Under the pieces are notes generated by a model, which saw only the letters and a list, made by a program, of their open reading frames with translations, ran no database searches and had not been told where the DNA came from. From Chrysomallon squamiferum (Eukaryota; Mollusca; Gastropoda; Neomphalida; Peltospiridae), in assembly GCA_012295275.1 (NCBI GenBank), contig CM022676.1:18566189-18611188 (forward strand): a DNA stretch of 45,000 bases, written 5' to 3'. Shown in pieces: positions 1-10,226 of the stretch. The position numbers and the translations under genes are program-made. Positions within the stretch are counted from its first letter, which is position 1, and every line of letters starts with the position of its first letter.

Positions 1-239
1 AGGACGACGTCATCCGTGTAAAGATATCTGTGTAAAAGAAGTAGATTAAGACTTCAAAATGTGAGATAATTATGTGAGATCAATTAATTAGAAAATAATT
101 AGATTACTAACAAAAACTGTATTGTTATCAACGTTTCTGTTTGTTTGTATGTATGTCTCCTCTTCCTCACTGTTTTCGTACATGTGTTTCCATGTGTGTT
201 TCCATGTTTCTGTGTATATGTGTATGTGTCTGTGTGTCT

Positions 240-240
<1 letters not shown>

Positions 241-272
<32 letters not shown>
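241..272. repeat. (TG)n microsatellite beside the BTB 5' splice site
   Basis: A nearly pure TG run. Read on the gene strand it is a (CA)n tract that begins about 13 nt after the intronic GT of the BTB exon donor. Related TG/TATG sequence continues left to about 195. Confidence 0.95.
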
Positions 273-273
<1 letters not shown>

Positions 274-285
274 TTTTTAACATAC

Positions 286-542
286 TTTAAAAACTCTGAA
301 AAGATGTCTGCCTTCACATCAGGTATCACAATATCTGATTTTTCGCGAAGTTCTCCAGTCAACATCTGACTGAAAACTTCGCTTCGAATGATCAGAATTA
401 ACTGATGCGCATCGACAGCAGTTTTATGTTCCCCGACTAAAAATCTGACGTCTGTGTGAGTTTTTGTAAGAAAAACGTGTTCAATGCATTGCATCAGATT
501 CTTCCCTGTCTGCCAACTTGAGGTTCCAGCTGCAGTGGCCAT
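286..542 (-). CDS. First coding exon of a BTB/POZ-domain protein, BTBD6-like (partial gene)
   Basis: BTB/POZ domains form dimers and often serve as substrate adaptors for cullin-3 ubiquitin ligases. Reading on the minus strand from ATG at 542 (context AACATGG), the exon gives about 85 residues. It opens with a WQTGKNLMQCIEHVFL stretch (about residues 10-25), typical of BTBD3/6-like proteins. The BTB core follows: TDVRFLVGE (about 30-38), a VDAHQLIL helix where family members have PAHKYVL, SEVFSQMLTGEL (about 54-65), and DIVIPDVKADIFSEFLK, matching the family's IxIPDVxxxxFxxxLKY. The exon ends at a GTATGT donor right after the LK codons, leaving two bases of a split codon. A TTCTGTTTCTAG acceptor sits 7 nt before the ATG, so a 5' untranslated exon probably lies to the right. 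Read-through past the donor only translates the CA repeat. The rest of the BTB fold, any BACK domain and the C-terminus must lie beyond position 1. The family call is firm; orthology is not. Confidence 0.85.
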
Positions 543-562
543 GTTCTCACTAGAAACAGAAG
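543..562 (-). promoter_or_regulatory. 3' splice site and short 5' UTR of the BTB exon
   Basis: On the minus strand TTCTGTTTCTAG ends at position 550 and is followed by TGAGAAC and then the BTB ATG. The pyrimidine tract is short and merges into the (ATT)n array just upstream. This supports an intron in the 5' UTR, with the promoter further to the right. Confidence 0.6.

Positions 563-630
<68 letters not shown>
563..630. repeat. (AAT)n microsatellite
   Basis: Pure AAT repeat of about 22 units. On the minus strand it is (ATT)n placed directly upstream of the BTB acceptor. Confidence 0.97.
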
Positions 631-799
631 CATACTAAATATAATTTACAAATATTTCCGTGTACATATGACCTGTACATGGACATATTCCAAAACCGAA
701 ACAAACACTTTTTATATAAAAAAATTAATCAAAATCATTTCTAAAAACCGACTAGTTTCTGTTTAACGCCTCTACTACTGAACACTGAGATCAGAGATC

Positions 800-802
<3 letters not shown>

Positions 803-860
<58 letters not shown>
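803..860. repeat. (AAAT)n microsatellite of copy A
   Basis: Pure AAAT/ATAA array that directly follows GAGATCAGAGATCT. A matching array follows the equivalent sequence in copy B. Confidence 0.95.
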
Positions 861-1644
861 AAGATAAGGAAAGAAAGAAAAACATCGGATAGATAAAGGA
901 TAAAAAAGAAATATCTTGTGGTTATGGTAATGATTACTATCCTGATGACGAAGACACAAATAATTATTTTTATTATCAGTATTATTATAAACAGAGGTGT
1001 GTGGTCAGTCAGGTAAGAAATATTTCACTGTGGGAGAAACGATTTTCATATCGCAATGTACTTGTGGTCATTTATAACAATTTACTTCTCGAAAAGTCAG
1101 CAAAATTATCCGTCAGTGACAGATCTAAAAAGAAACACTAAAGAACAAGAAATATTAATAAAGAAAAAAAAAATAATAAAGAAACAAACCAGGATGCGAT
1201 ATTTTTGAAATAGAAAACAATTTAAAATACCTTCTAATTTAAACTTGCTGATGGACAATTTATTTAAGCGACTATTTTCTCTCTGTCGACTCAACTGCTG
1301 TAGATCACCGCTATCACCGATCTAAGAATAAATGAATACAAATTAAAATAAAATAAAACGAAATGAAATAAAGTAAGCAATAAATAGCAAAATATATCAA
1401 TAAGAAATAATGTCTCTACTAGGGTAGTAACAGAAATAGTAGTACTAGTATTAAAGATATTATTACTACTACTACTAGTAATAAATTAAGAACACTGGAA
1501 TAGTTAAAACATAATAAAATAAAAATATCATAGACTTTCAATATGGCCGACTTGTTTTATTTCTGCTTTGTGTACTTTTGGTTCTTAAAATCCTCCACTG
1601 ATAAACACGCGAGTGACGTCAGATATTTTACACGTCATCAAGTG

Positions 1645-1861
1645 CAGTGGCGTGCAGAGGTGAGGGCCGAAGGGGCTCTGGCACCGAGCATCCAGATTTA
1701 TATTTAAATCGAATAAAGTGTTTATGTTTCATCTGTGTTTACATATTCAAAATATCTTCCTTTCTCATACTATTCCTCAGTGCTAGGCCTTGTACTTGAA
1801 TCTTTGGAAATTACAATCAAGGAGTTGGCCCCGGGCTTCACCAGACCTCCACACGACACTG
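1645..1861. mobile_element. hAT-type MITE with 8-bp target-site duplication
   Basis: A 217-bp non-coding element. Its left end reads CAGTGGCGTGCAGAGGT and the reverse complement of its right end reads CAGTGTCGTGTGGAGGT, matching at 14 of 17 positions, so these are terminal inverted repeats. Both ends are flanked by the identical 8-bp word ATCAAGTG (1637-1644 and 1862-1869). An 8-bp duplication and CAGTGGCG-like termini are characteristic of the hAT superfamily. The element has no transposase and would have needed one supplied in trans. It lies inside tandem copy A and is missing from the equivalent part of copy B. Confidence 0.85.
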
Positions 1862-2028
1862 ATCAAGTGTCACGTTGTTAGGTTTCAATGTCAGTTTAAT
1901 ATAAAGAAATCATGCTACGAGATATATGTATACTCATCTTACAGAAATCTTTTCTAAAATTGATTATAACAATTGAATAGATTAAGTACTACTAGATTGC
2001 ATTGTTTATAGGTAAGTTATGAAATCTG

Positions 2029-2030
<2 letters not shown>

Positions 2031-2110
<80 letters not shown>

Positions 2111-2111
2111 T
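2031..2111. repeat. (AAT)n microsatellite, one interruption
   Basis: AAT repeats with a single AGT unit near 2068. Confidence 0.95.
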
Positions 2112-2794
2112 AAACAAGAGCAAAAACAACAATAAGAAGAAGAAATAAATTTTACAGTGCACTAAATATACGTGTACATATTTTATTTCTCTGACGATGC
2201 TTGCATGACCAGTATATCAAGTTAAGCTAACACGTGACGTTTGTTTGTAATGTAGGTAAGATAAAAATAGCGTGTCACTGCTGTATGAGAAACACAAAGA
2301 TATACTCGGGTGTTATTTACAACGATCTGACAAATTCATTGTTAAAAAACTGTCTGCCCATAAGTGTAGAAATAAACCCGTGAAAATTTGAAATTATTTC
2401 CATTTGTCATTATTTCAAGGAAGAAGATATAGACAACCCAATTATTTCCAATAAACAGAACAAACTAACAAACTCGTAAAGAGAAAACAATACTATTATA
2501 TAAGATAATATTATCACATCTTCTATTGGCACGTACCATAAAACAAAAAAAAGCCTCACACTGTAATACTGTTTGTTTATTATATGTATATCAATAGCAC
2601 TAGTAATATCAATAATAATAAATAATAATAATAAATAATAAATTAAATTATTAAATAAATATAAAATAAAATACATTGTAGTTAACACAATATAAAACAC
2701 ATATTTACTTACCTGAACAAATTTCTGATCGATAATTTCTTAGAAAGAAGTAATTTCTTTTTAACTCTACTATTGATTACAGAGATCAGGGATC

Positions 2795-2796
2795 AA

Positions 2797-2863
<67 letters not shown>

Positions 2864-2865
2864 AA
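2795..2865. repeat. (AAAT)n microsatellite of copy B
   Basis: Pure ATAA array after GGGATCA, corresponding to 803-860. Confidence 0.95.
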
Positions 2866-2928
2866 TGATATAAAGTAAAACGAAATAATCAGATACAGCA
2901 TAAACTATAAACGATTAACTGAACTCTT

Positions 2929-3275
2929 CAGATAGAGGAACCAATTATCCGGCGTCCTGAAATACCGAAAGACCAGAAAACCAGAACTTTTCCCGACGCA
3001 ATTTTCATACTTTGCGCCCGCGGGTTTTGTCCTCACGAGACCGTAACTGCTCTTTCAAGCCGCGTGTTGTTCATTCACTCGCCGCATTGTTTACGTGTCG
3101 AGTCGCCACAGTTGTGTGTCGTCAATTTTCTTTATTTCTTTTTTTTTTTTAAACTGTAAAATGTTTATGCCTAAATATTTACGAATTTAGATGCCTTGGC
3201 ACGAGAAAACCGGAAGATCCAGAAATTCGGAATGCCTCAGGACCCAAGGAGTCCCGATAATTGATCCGGTACCTG
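2929..3275. mobile_element. pogo/Tigger-type non-autonomous element
   Basis: The left end reads CAGATAGAGGAACCAATTATC, continuing CGGCGTCCTGA...ACCGAA. The reverse complement of the right end reads CAGGTACCGGATCAATTATC, continuing GGGACTCC...GTCCTGA...TTCCGAA. These are imperfect terminal inverted repeats with the CAG start and the repeated ATTATCCGG/ACCGGA words typical of pogo/Tigger (Tc1-mariner) elements. The right flank is TA, the expected target site. The left flank is TT, so one side has mutated or the edge is slightly off. About 347 bp with no coding capacity; the interior is CpG-rich around 3010-3100. Absent from tandem copy A. Confidence 0.65.
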
Positions 3276-4159
3276 TATTTAGGTGATACTATTACAACTA
3301 CTGCTACTGCAACTGCTACTACTAATAGAATAATAATTATTATTATAATAACGACACCATTATTATTTTTATTTGTTCTTAGTATTTTTATTTTTTTTTT
3401 TTTTTTTATTTATTATTGTTGTTGTTGGCTGTTGTTATTATTAAATATTCTTCGATATTTATCATAAACCAGTGTGTTAGGTATAAAAAATCGAAAACAA
3501 ATAAAATCGTTAAAGAAAATTCACACAAAAAATGTATAGCTTTGACAAAATAGATTACTAATTCAATATGTCTGGTCTGATTTAAGTAAAAGTACTAATA
3601 GTACAGCATATATTAAATTACAATAAAATACAAAATACCTTCAAATTTCAAAATGTCCGCCTGCGAACAAAAGTACGTCCTTGCTTGGTGAGTGTTTTCC
3701 TGGAACTGACAACGTCCTGTTTGACAAGTCACTGAAATATCTTCTGTGTATCGCTGTTTACAAAGTCGTCTGCTCATAAACACGTGACTGAAATCAGATC
3801 TCACGCCACCTTTAGCGGTAAATACATGCAGATATATTGTAATATACAATGTTTGCCGTGTAAAGTAACGTATGTTTCAAACCTGTTAATTATATATATT
3901 TGTCATTACTTTTTTTTAGTGTTAAACATTTATTTCTCACACTATATTGATGAAAAACTGATCGCTAAAAAGTGTCTGTTAGGTAGGTCAGATAAAAATA
4001 GTGTGCTAATAGTACTGGGGACAAGAAACGTTATACCTAGGATCGTGAAAAATGCAATGTAATGGTGAATCAGAAAATATGGGACACTCTTTTATTTGTA
4101 CATAGTATGAGTCAAAGCGACCTAAGCACAGATGTGAAAAACATCACGTTTATTATTTC

Positions 4160-4160
<1 letters not shown>
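3276..4160. other. Non-coding AT-rich stretch
   Basis: Apart from the right half of tandem copy B, this holds poly-T (3388-3406) and short trinucleotide runs. A minus-strand open frame at 3613-3849 ends in ADILKFEG next to a GTATTT donor-like site, but it resembles no family I know. Confidence 0.5.
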
Positions 4161-4161
<1 letters not shown>

Positions 4162-4216
<55 letters not shown>

Positions 4217-4243
4217 AATAATAATTATTATTATTTTATTATT
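4162..4243. repeat. (TG)n-(AT)n array running into a perfect 17-bp palindrome
   Basis: (TG)n spans 4162-4192 and (AT)n 4192-4209. These run into AATAATAAAATAATAAT (4209-4225), which is followed after one base by its exact reverse complement (4227-4243). Confidence 0.9.
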
Positions 4244-4479
4244 TAAATAAATAAATATGTAAATAAATAAATAAAATAAAAACATACTCATCATTTATAG
4301 TAAGAAGTTTGATTTTTAATTTATTTATTTGTTTGTTTTTCTTCTTTGTCTCTTTGTTTTTTTTTTTTTTTATTTCACCACATAAAATACAGTATAATAT
4401 ATACTACAGCTAATCCATTTTAATATAAAAAAGTAAAAGTAAATTAATGTTTTAAAATAGAGAAATCTCGACCACATCA

Positions 4480-6040
4480 GTAATAATAGTAATAATGATA
4501 ATAATAATAACAATAAATCTGTTTTAGACATTACTACTAATAAATATTTGTTATATAAACAAAAATATATGTTACTGTAAGAACCATACAAAACTGCATA
4601 CACAGAAAAATAATTTATATGTGCATATTTTTGCATTTTCTGTTGCTAAATTGTTAGATATATTTACAGAATGTCTTGTCTACATAATCAAAGGATGTGC
4701 ATTGAATTTTCACTAGACTTATTACAAAATTAACATTTATCTGAATTTTCTATAGCATATAATACCAAATGCTTATTTGTTGTTTAGATAAATAACAAGA
4801 TCTTGTACTGAAAATATTTAAGCCCTGTGTCTGTAGTTAGCTTGAATGGAAGATGTGCACTTTTCCACCATTTGTCACCGAACTTTATACCAAAATTATG
4901 CTATTTTGTTTTCTTATTTATTTCATAAAGACTCTTTATTAATAGTTAGCATTAAGCCATTGTAAATCGAAAATTGTGGTGTAGAGATATATATATTTTT
5001 TTTATTATTTCAAAACGCAATGCATGAAAGCCACTATCAAGAAAGATAAAGCAATTTTGATTTACTGACCCCAAAACGAATATCAGTGAAACTCTAGAAT
5101 ATAAACAGTTACTCAAAAAGAGGCAATGTCTTCGTCCGAATACACATATTAAATCCACGATATCTTTAATGCATTACAAAATAACTTAATATTTAGTGCT
5201 TGTAAACCACCATTTTCATAATCGTCAAAATATCTTCTACTTTTTCTTTTTTTCTGACTATTTTATGAGGCTTTTTTATTCCAAATAAACTGAAATTATG
5301 AAACAAATATTTTAGAGAAATAATTTGTTGGATTTGGCAGTAAAGAAGAAATATAAACAACTTTCGATAAAATTAAACTTTCGATTACAGCAATTTTTCC
5401 TAAAAGTAAGAAACAACGACTGAAGCAACCTTTGAACCTTATTGAACTTTGCATTAAAGTTTAGCTGTTGTATCTGATCCGTGGAAAACCGTACCGCAAG
5501 TGTTGTAAATTGTGTAGCACATTTTAATGTATGTTTTTAACATAATTTTTCTGTGATCATTTTGGTCTTTGCCTAATTTTATTATATCTGTTTTACCTTT
5601 ATTAACTGTAAGAACATATATATCGGTAAACTGTTTTAATGTCTCTACATATTCTTATAGAGTTTTATCACACCAACGTGACAGCACTGTTGTGTTCCTG
5701 GCAAATTTTGACATTTTAAATTCATTACCGTTAATCTCAATCCCGTGTATATATTTGATATTTCTTACTAAGATTACAAGAATCTCAACACATAAAATGA
5801 AAACACCGTGAAGTAATAGATCCCCTTGTCTACAACCTCTGTACATTTGAAGTGTTTAGTAATCTTACCTTTTATGTATAAACACGATTCATGTTTATTA
5901 TAAATGGTCGATATTCATCTTTGAATTGAGACACCAAATTTAAATATTGATTTTCTTTTATTTTCTTTTTTTTTTTTTTTAATTCCACGATATTATATAA
6001 CTTTTAGTTTCAGTTTTTCATCAAAATCTACAATTAATTA
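4480..6040 (-). mobile_element. Decayed L1-like non-LTR retrotransposon (reverse transcriptase and C-terminal region)
   Basis: Translating the minus strand with frame changes recovers L1-clade ORF2 landmarks in the right order. FGVSI..ISTIYNKHESC is at about 5930. RGCRQGD...VFILCVEIL follows (about 5841-5770). FARNTT (about 5700) stands where the catalytic FADDTT should be, so both aspartates are lost. Then come FTDIYVLTVNKGKTDIIKLG (about 5640-5580), QFTTLAVRFSTDQIQQL (about 5515-5463), YENGGLQALNIKLFCNALK (about 5220-5163), and LPFKLTTDTGLKYFQYK with a weak C..C..H tail (about 4853-4690). Many stops and frameshifts make it dead. The region upstream of the RT core and any endonuclease are missing or beyond recognition. 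The left edge near 4480 falls in AAT-rich sequence that could be the remnant tail. No target duplication was identified. Exact clade within the L1 group is uncertain. Confidence 0.88.
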
Positions 6041-6062
6041 AGAATAAATTCGAAACACTAAA

Positions 6063-6114
6063 GGGAAATAATTCAAGCTTTCTCTTCATGCAAGTGGTAA
6101 AGGAATTATCTCCC
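6063..6114. repeat. Inverted pair of the molluscan AAGGGAGATAATT-like word
   Basis: GGGAAATAATTC (6063-6074) is followed by GAATTATCTCCC (6103-6114), its reverse complement apart from one base. They form a possible hairpin with a 28-nt loop. Confidence 0.6.
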
Positions 6115-6217
6115 ACTGTATCAGTAAACACTTTTCTTGTCTGCTCTATGAAAATAGTTAAACACGATGTATTTGTTACTCAACATTTACTTTGAACAGT
6201 GATAATTAAACAACAGA

Positions 6218-6373
<156 letters not shown>

Positions 6374-6379
6374 TTCCTA

Positions 6380-7010
6380 ATTTATTAAAAGAAATTACTC
6401 TGTAAGGCGATGTTCTATGTTAATAAACTGATGGAGCAGAATAAACTGTATATAATATACACCAATATGCCATACTGCTCTTGTACTTTATACTTATAAA
6501 AGGTTGGTTTAGAAAAACAGTAATAACTCATTTTAAATATAAAACAAAACCGAACTGACAGATCTAGAAATGATATAGTTTTAGTAACAGACATGTAGTT
6601 GTAGTAGTTGTAACAGCTACCTCCAACAGCAGACGTAGTAGCTTGGACATATTAGCAGCCGCTGTCGTAGTAGTTGTTGCAAAATGAAGGCAGTCTGCAG
6701 TAGTTAAGACACAGTGAAGGTGCAGGCTTAGTGTCTGTGTTGGTTACTTGTATCTACGACACTTGTAACTGTTTTCGTTGTTGCTGTTCTAGAATAAATC
6801 CATTTCGATCTTCTCTAGACTTTTTATTTTCTTCTTCTTCGTTTGTTTTCCTTTTCTTCTTTTAACTAAGGAATGTTCGATATCATCTGATATTTTTAAT
6901 AAACGTAACCAAGTATATTGTTTTGTTTTTTATCCCAGTTTAGTGAAGATAAAAGCTAGCTTAACGACTGTTAATGGCTGTTTAATGTTGTCGTTTTATT
7001 ACAAACCACT
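6380..7010. other. Non-coding stretch without recognisable gene
   Basis: Mixed AT-rich sequence with imperfect GTAGTAG-type trinucleotides at about 6595-6690. I see no convincing exon. Confidence 0.5.
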
Positions 7011-7255
7011 GCTTCCTTTTGATGAGCGAAAAAATCAACAAAAACGAACGCGGGAGCAGGTCAGCACTAATCATAGGAGGGGCAGATACCCACATCCGGT
7101 TGTGAACGAAAACACAGCAAATGAATTAGCTCTGCCCAATACACGTTAGTTGCAAGCATTGTCAGCAGACGATCAAATTAGAATGAGCAGACGACAGTGT
7201 TTTCATTTGGCGCGGTTTATTTCTCACGTCCTGCTCTTTGCGTATCAAAGGTAAC
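7010..7255. promoter_or_regulatory. Complex island with E2F-like and TCF-like sites
   Basis: Higher-GC, non-repetitive DNA. It contains TTTGGCGC (7206-7213), an exact E2F consensus match. ATCAAAG (7244-7250) is a TCF/LEF core inside the palindrome CTTTGCGTATCAAAG (7236-7250). An open frame covers 6943-7149 but has no recognisable domain. Could be an enhancer, a promoter or an unrecognised exon. Confidence 0.25.
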
Positions 7256-7265
7256 GTAATTAAAC

Positions 7266-7376
7266 AGCAAGTTTCATCTACAGTGAACAGGGCGTCATTA
7301 ACAGAAAGTTTCATCTACAGTGAGCAGGGCGTCATTAGCAGAAAGTTTCATCTACAGTGAACAGGGCGTCAGTATC
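7266..7376. repeat. 37-bp tandem repeat, 3 copies
   Basis: Unit AGAAAGTTTCATCTACAGTG plus 17 more bases, at 7266-7302, 7303-7339 and 7340-7376, with only a few substitutions. It directly abuts the complex island. Confidence 0.95.
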
Positions 7377-7564
7377 AGCATGTAACTTAAGTATAGAATG
7401 AATTGTTTTCTGTACTGATCTGAAATCATTTTTATTGTCATGTCTAACTTTACGTACGTTCACCCATTCTCCTGAATTTCAGACTATTTCCAGGCAAAAG
7501 TGGGCTATTCTAGAAAATACAATAATCAGAAACGAAGACGAAATTGAAAATAAACTAAAAAAGA

Positions 7565-7630
7565 GCAGAATATATATTTATATATATATATATATATTAC
7601 TTATGTATGTATGTGTGTGTTTGTGTGTTT
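7565..7630. repeat. (AT)n / TGTA microsatellite
   Basis: ATAT run at about 7569-7597 followed by TATG/TGTG units. Confidence 0.85.
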
Positions 7631-8036
7631 CGCATTTTATTTCTTTATTGTTTTTTTGTTTTTTTAATTTTCGATTTTCTCACTCAACATTGATTATACA
7701 GATTTCAAGGTGAGAATGTTTTAACAGTACTTTGTAAACAGAAAGAATATTTAAAACAGAGGATATTACGGATGATAACTCAAAATACATAAAAACTAAT
7801 AATAAATAAATGTTTTTCAGCAGTGTGGAACTGTTCAGTACCGCAGCCTCGGTTTCATTGGACCGAGATAATTCGCTTTCCAAACAGATATCGGTCATTA
7901 TTTCGCTTCAAACGCTACATTACAGAAATACGTTATTTGTCTTGGAAAGAAAAAACTGAATTCATCTCGTCTGTACTGACAACCATATCACGTTCCCTTT
8001 AATCAGCTTCCTTAAACCTTGCTTAACTATTCGTTC

Positions 8037-8040
<4 letters not shown>

Positions 8041-8105
<65 letters not shown>

Positions 8106-8128
8106 GAACTCTCTCTCTCTCTCTCTCT
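8041..8128. repeat. (CT)n microsatellite
   Basis: Two CT runs (8041-8105 and 8109-8128) broken by a short interruption. Confidence 0.97.
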
Positions 8129-8129
8129 A

Positions 8130-8740
8130 AATATCGACTTAATTCTATCTTCAAATTCTAAACAACCCTAAAATCACACCCTTATCGCCTAGTTCTTTTT
8201 TGAAAATACGAGAATCCGTGAACAAATTTCAATGAACTCTAACAGTTCGGATTGTCTTCCCTTGACGTCTGCCATTAAATAGGAACGTTTCGAGAATCAA
8301 AACAACAGACATGATCTTCAGAAAGCTGCGTGGTTTACTGAAGGCGTTGTGTTAAGACCAAACTTTCAAAAACAAGCCGTCATTGTTGTTTGTGTTTGTT
8401 TTTAAGTTGCGCAAACAGCCCTTTTAGTGTCCCTGTGGTGTAAATTTCTGTGTTTTAGTGTTTGAAAATATCGTTGCAAAACCAAGATGGAAAGTGGATA
8501 TCAATAATGCTGTATTCAGAATCAGAACATTGTTATGTTTATTTATTTTTTATAAATAAATAGAGTCAGTTTTGACATCGCGTTTGAGTATATCATTTAA
8601 GGAGTTTCATAATTGTGTGTTAAATAATGTATATAGAATTATTTGACATCATTTTTAAATTTATATAAAAATTTAATAAAATAAATAATATCGAGTAATT
8701 AAATGAATAATTATAAAACAAATAAGTAAAAATAAGTAAA
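8130..8740. other. Non-coding stretch
   Basis: Ordinary-complexity AT-rich sequence. No exon or element recognised on either strand. Confidence 0.5.
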
Positions 8741-8745
8741 TGAAT

Positions 8746-8748
<3 letters not shown>

Positions 8749-8824
<76 letters not shown>
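8749..8824. repeat. (AG)n microsatellite
   Basis: Pure AG run of about 38 units, followed by AAAT units. Confidence 0.98.
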
Positions 8825-8825
<1 letters not shown>

Positions 8826-9158
8826 AATGCTAATAAATAAATAAATAAGTCGGTATAGACCACATAAACAGTAATAACAATAAAACCAACCAACCATTAC
8901 ACAGATTACACGCTAGTGCTTGTGTCACGGTTGACGTGGGTAATTCACTGTGGTTTGAATGTGTTCTAATTTAATCTTTACAATCACATCTTATCATCCT
9001 AGCCCTTGGCCCTTTCCCTAGTAATGTCCAAATAATGATTTTATCTGCATAGTTCGCCCGTAAAATAACAGAAACTAAAATATTTGTGTTTAGTTCGTTT
9101 CATCACATAATATGTTGTTTATATCTGGCAGTGGTTTTATGTTTATTTAATACACATG

Positions 9159-9160
<2 letters not shown>

Positions 9161-9195
<35 letters not shown>

Positions 9196-9220
9196 TACAT
9201 ACATACATACATACATACAT
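9161..9220. repeat. (AC)n(ATAC)n compound microsatellite
   Basis: AC units 9161-9190 pass directly into ATAC units 9191-9220, showing expansion of a point-mutated unit. Confidence 0.96.
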
Positions 9221-9265
9221 TATATAAATGCTACATGTACGTTCATATGTACGGAAATAACTGTG

Positions 9266-9367
<102 letters not shown>

Positions 9368-9938
9368 ACATCTTCAAAAAAGAAAATCTGAGACAAACAG
9401 AAAACAGGTGTGCTCTCTACTCATTTCATCATACGTACAAATTAAACAAATAAATAAATAAATAAATAAAGTTTAAAAATACTGTCATTTTTCATCATCT
9501 CGTTTTAAAAGCTGAACTATAACTGGTTTAAAAACAGAACTAGAAACGAAATAAATAAGGAAAGGAAGACAAAATGAATGATAGAAAGAAAGATAAAAGG
9601 AAAAGAAGACAGCTTTAATATTTTACTGTGGTGTAACAAAAACCAAGCTTTTGTCATAAACGTCTCTTAATCAATGCACTGGCAAGAAAAACAAACAAAG
9701 TAAAAAAGTCTAGAAGTCGACAGTGGACGAAGTCGTACTTGTTGACATTGTTTCAACTAGCAAATATTTATTGTCAATCTTTTGTTGACCTGACCTCTTC
9801 ATCCGCCACTGAAACAGTGCGACATTGTTACAGCGTTCCTGTAACAGCTGTTTGACAGTGGCGTTGTCGTTGTTGTTGTTGTAGCAATTAAAAATAACTA
9901 AATGAATAAATAACTAGATATATAAATAATTAATTAAA

Positions 9939-9941
<3 letters not shown>

Positions 9942-9974
<33 letters not shown>

Positions 9975-10186
9975 GAAACTGTGAAGGTGTACCTGTATCT
10001 CTATGTGAGTTCCTGTATATCAGATTCTTAATATAAACAGTTTTCACTGATAACTGAATGAAGTACAAACAAGTTGTGAGAAATTAATGTACAGACATTC
10101 ACATTCATAAAATGTACATTAATGTCACGTACGTTTGGCTTAAATATATTTGCACGTAATACATACTGTATCACACACAGACACAG

Positions 10187-10222
<36 letters not shown>
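9942..10222. repeat. Two (AT)n microsatellites
   Basis: (AT)n at 9942-9972 and 10189-10222 separated by unique sequence, followed by CATA units near 10260-10280. Confidence 0.9.

Positions 10223-10226
<4 letters not shown>

Larger units (their letters stand above)
740..2275. repeat. Tandem duplication, copy A (diverged)
   Basis: Four short stretches recur in the same order about 1.7-2.2 kb downstream in copy B. They are: CTACTACTGA...GAGATCAGAGATCT followed by (AAAT)n (about 755-860); a TTTCAATATGGCCGAC-like stretch (about 1522-1550); ATAAACACGCGAGTGACGTCAGAT-like sequence (about 1600-1624, containing TGACGTCA, a CRE palindrome); and GGTAAGATAAAAATAGCGTG (about 2254-2273). No open gene is visible inside. 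The copy is interrupted by the hAT MITE. Confidence 0.4.
2735..4010. repeat. Tandem duplication, copy B (diverged)
   Basis: Counterpart of copy A. Matching anchors are: CTACTATTGATTACAGAGATCAGGGATCA followed by an AAAT array (about 2772-2865, long motif cited by position); AAATTTCAAAATGTCCGCC (about 3642-3660); ATAAACACGTGACTGAAATC (about 3776-3795); and GATAAAAATAGTGTG (about 3991-4005). A strong minus-strand donor, CAG/GTAAGTA, lies at its left edge (exon end 2713), which could mark a 5' untranslated exon. The copy is interrupted by a pogo-type element. Confidence 0.4.

Noticed and set aside
3613-3849. Second, degenerate BTB exon ending ADILKFEG before a GTATTT donor
   Set aside because: The end resembles the BTB exon (ADIFSEFLK before GTATGT) over about 13 bases only; the upstream peptide does not align convincingly with the BTB core.
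9853-9866. CAGTGGCGTTGTCG as a second hAT terminus
   Set aside because: No matching inverted end or 8-bp duplication nearby; it runs into a GTT repeat.
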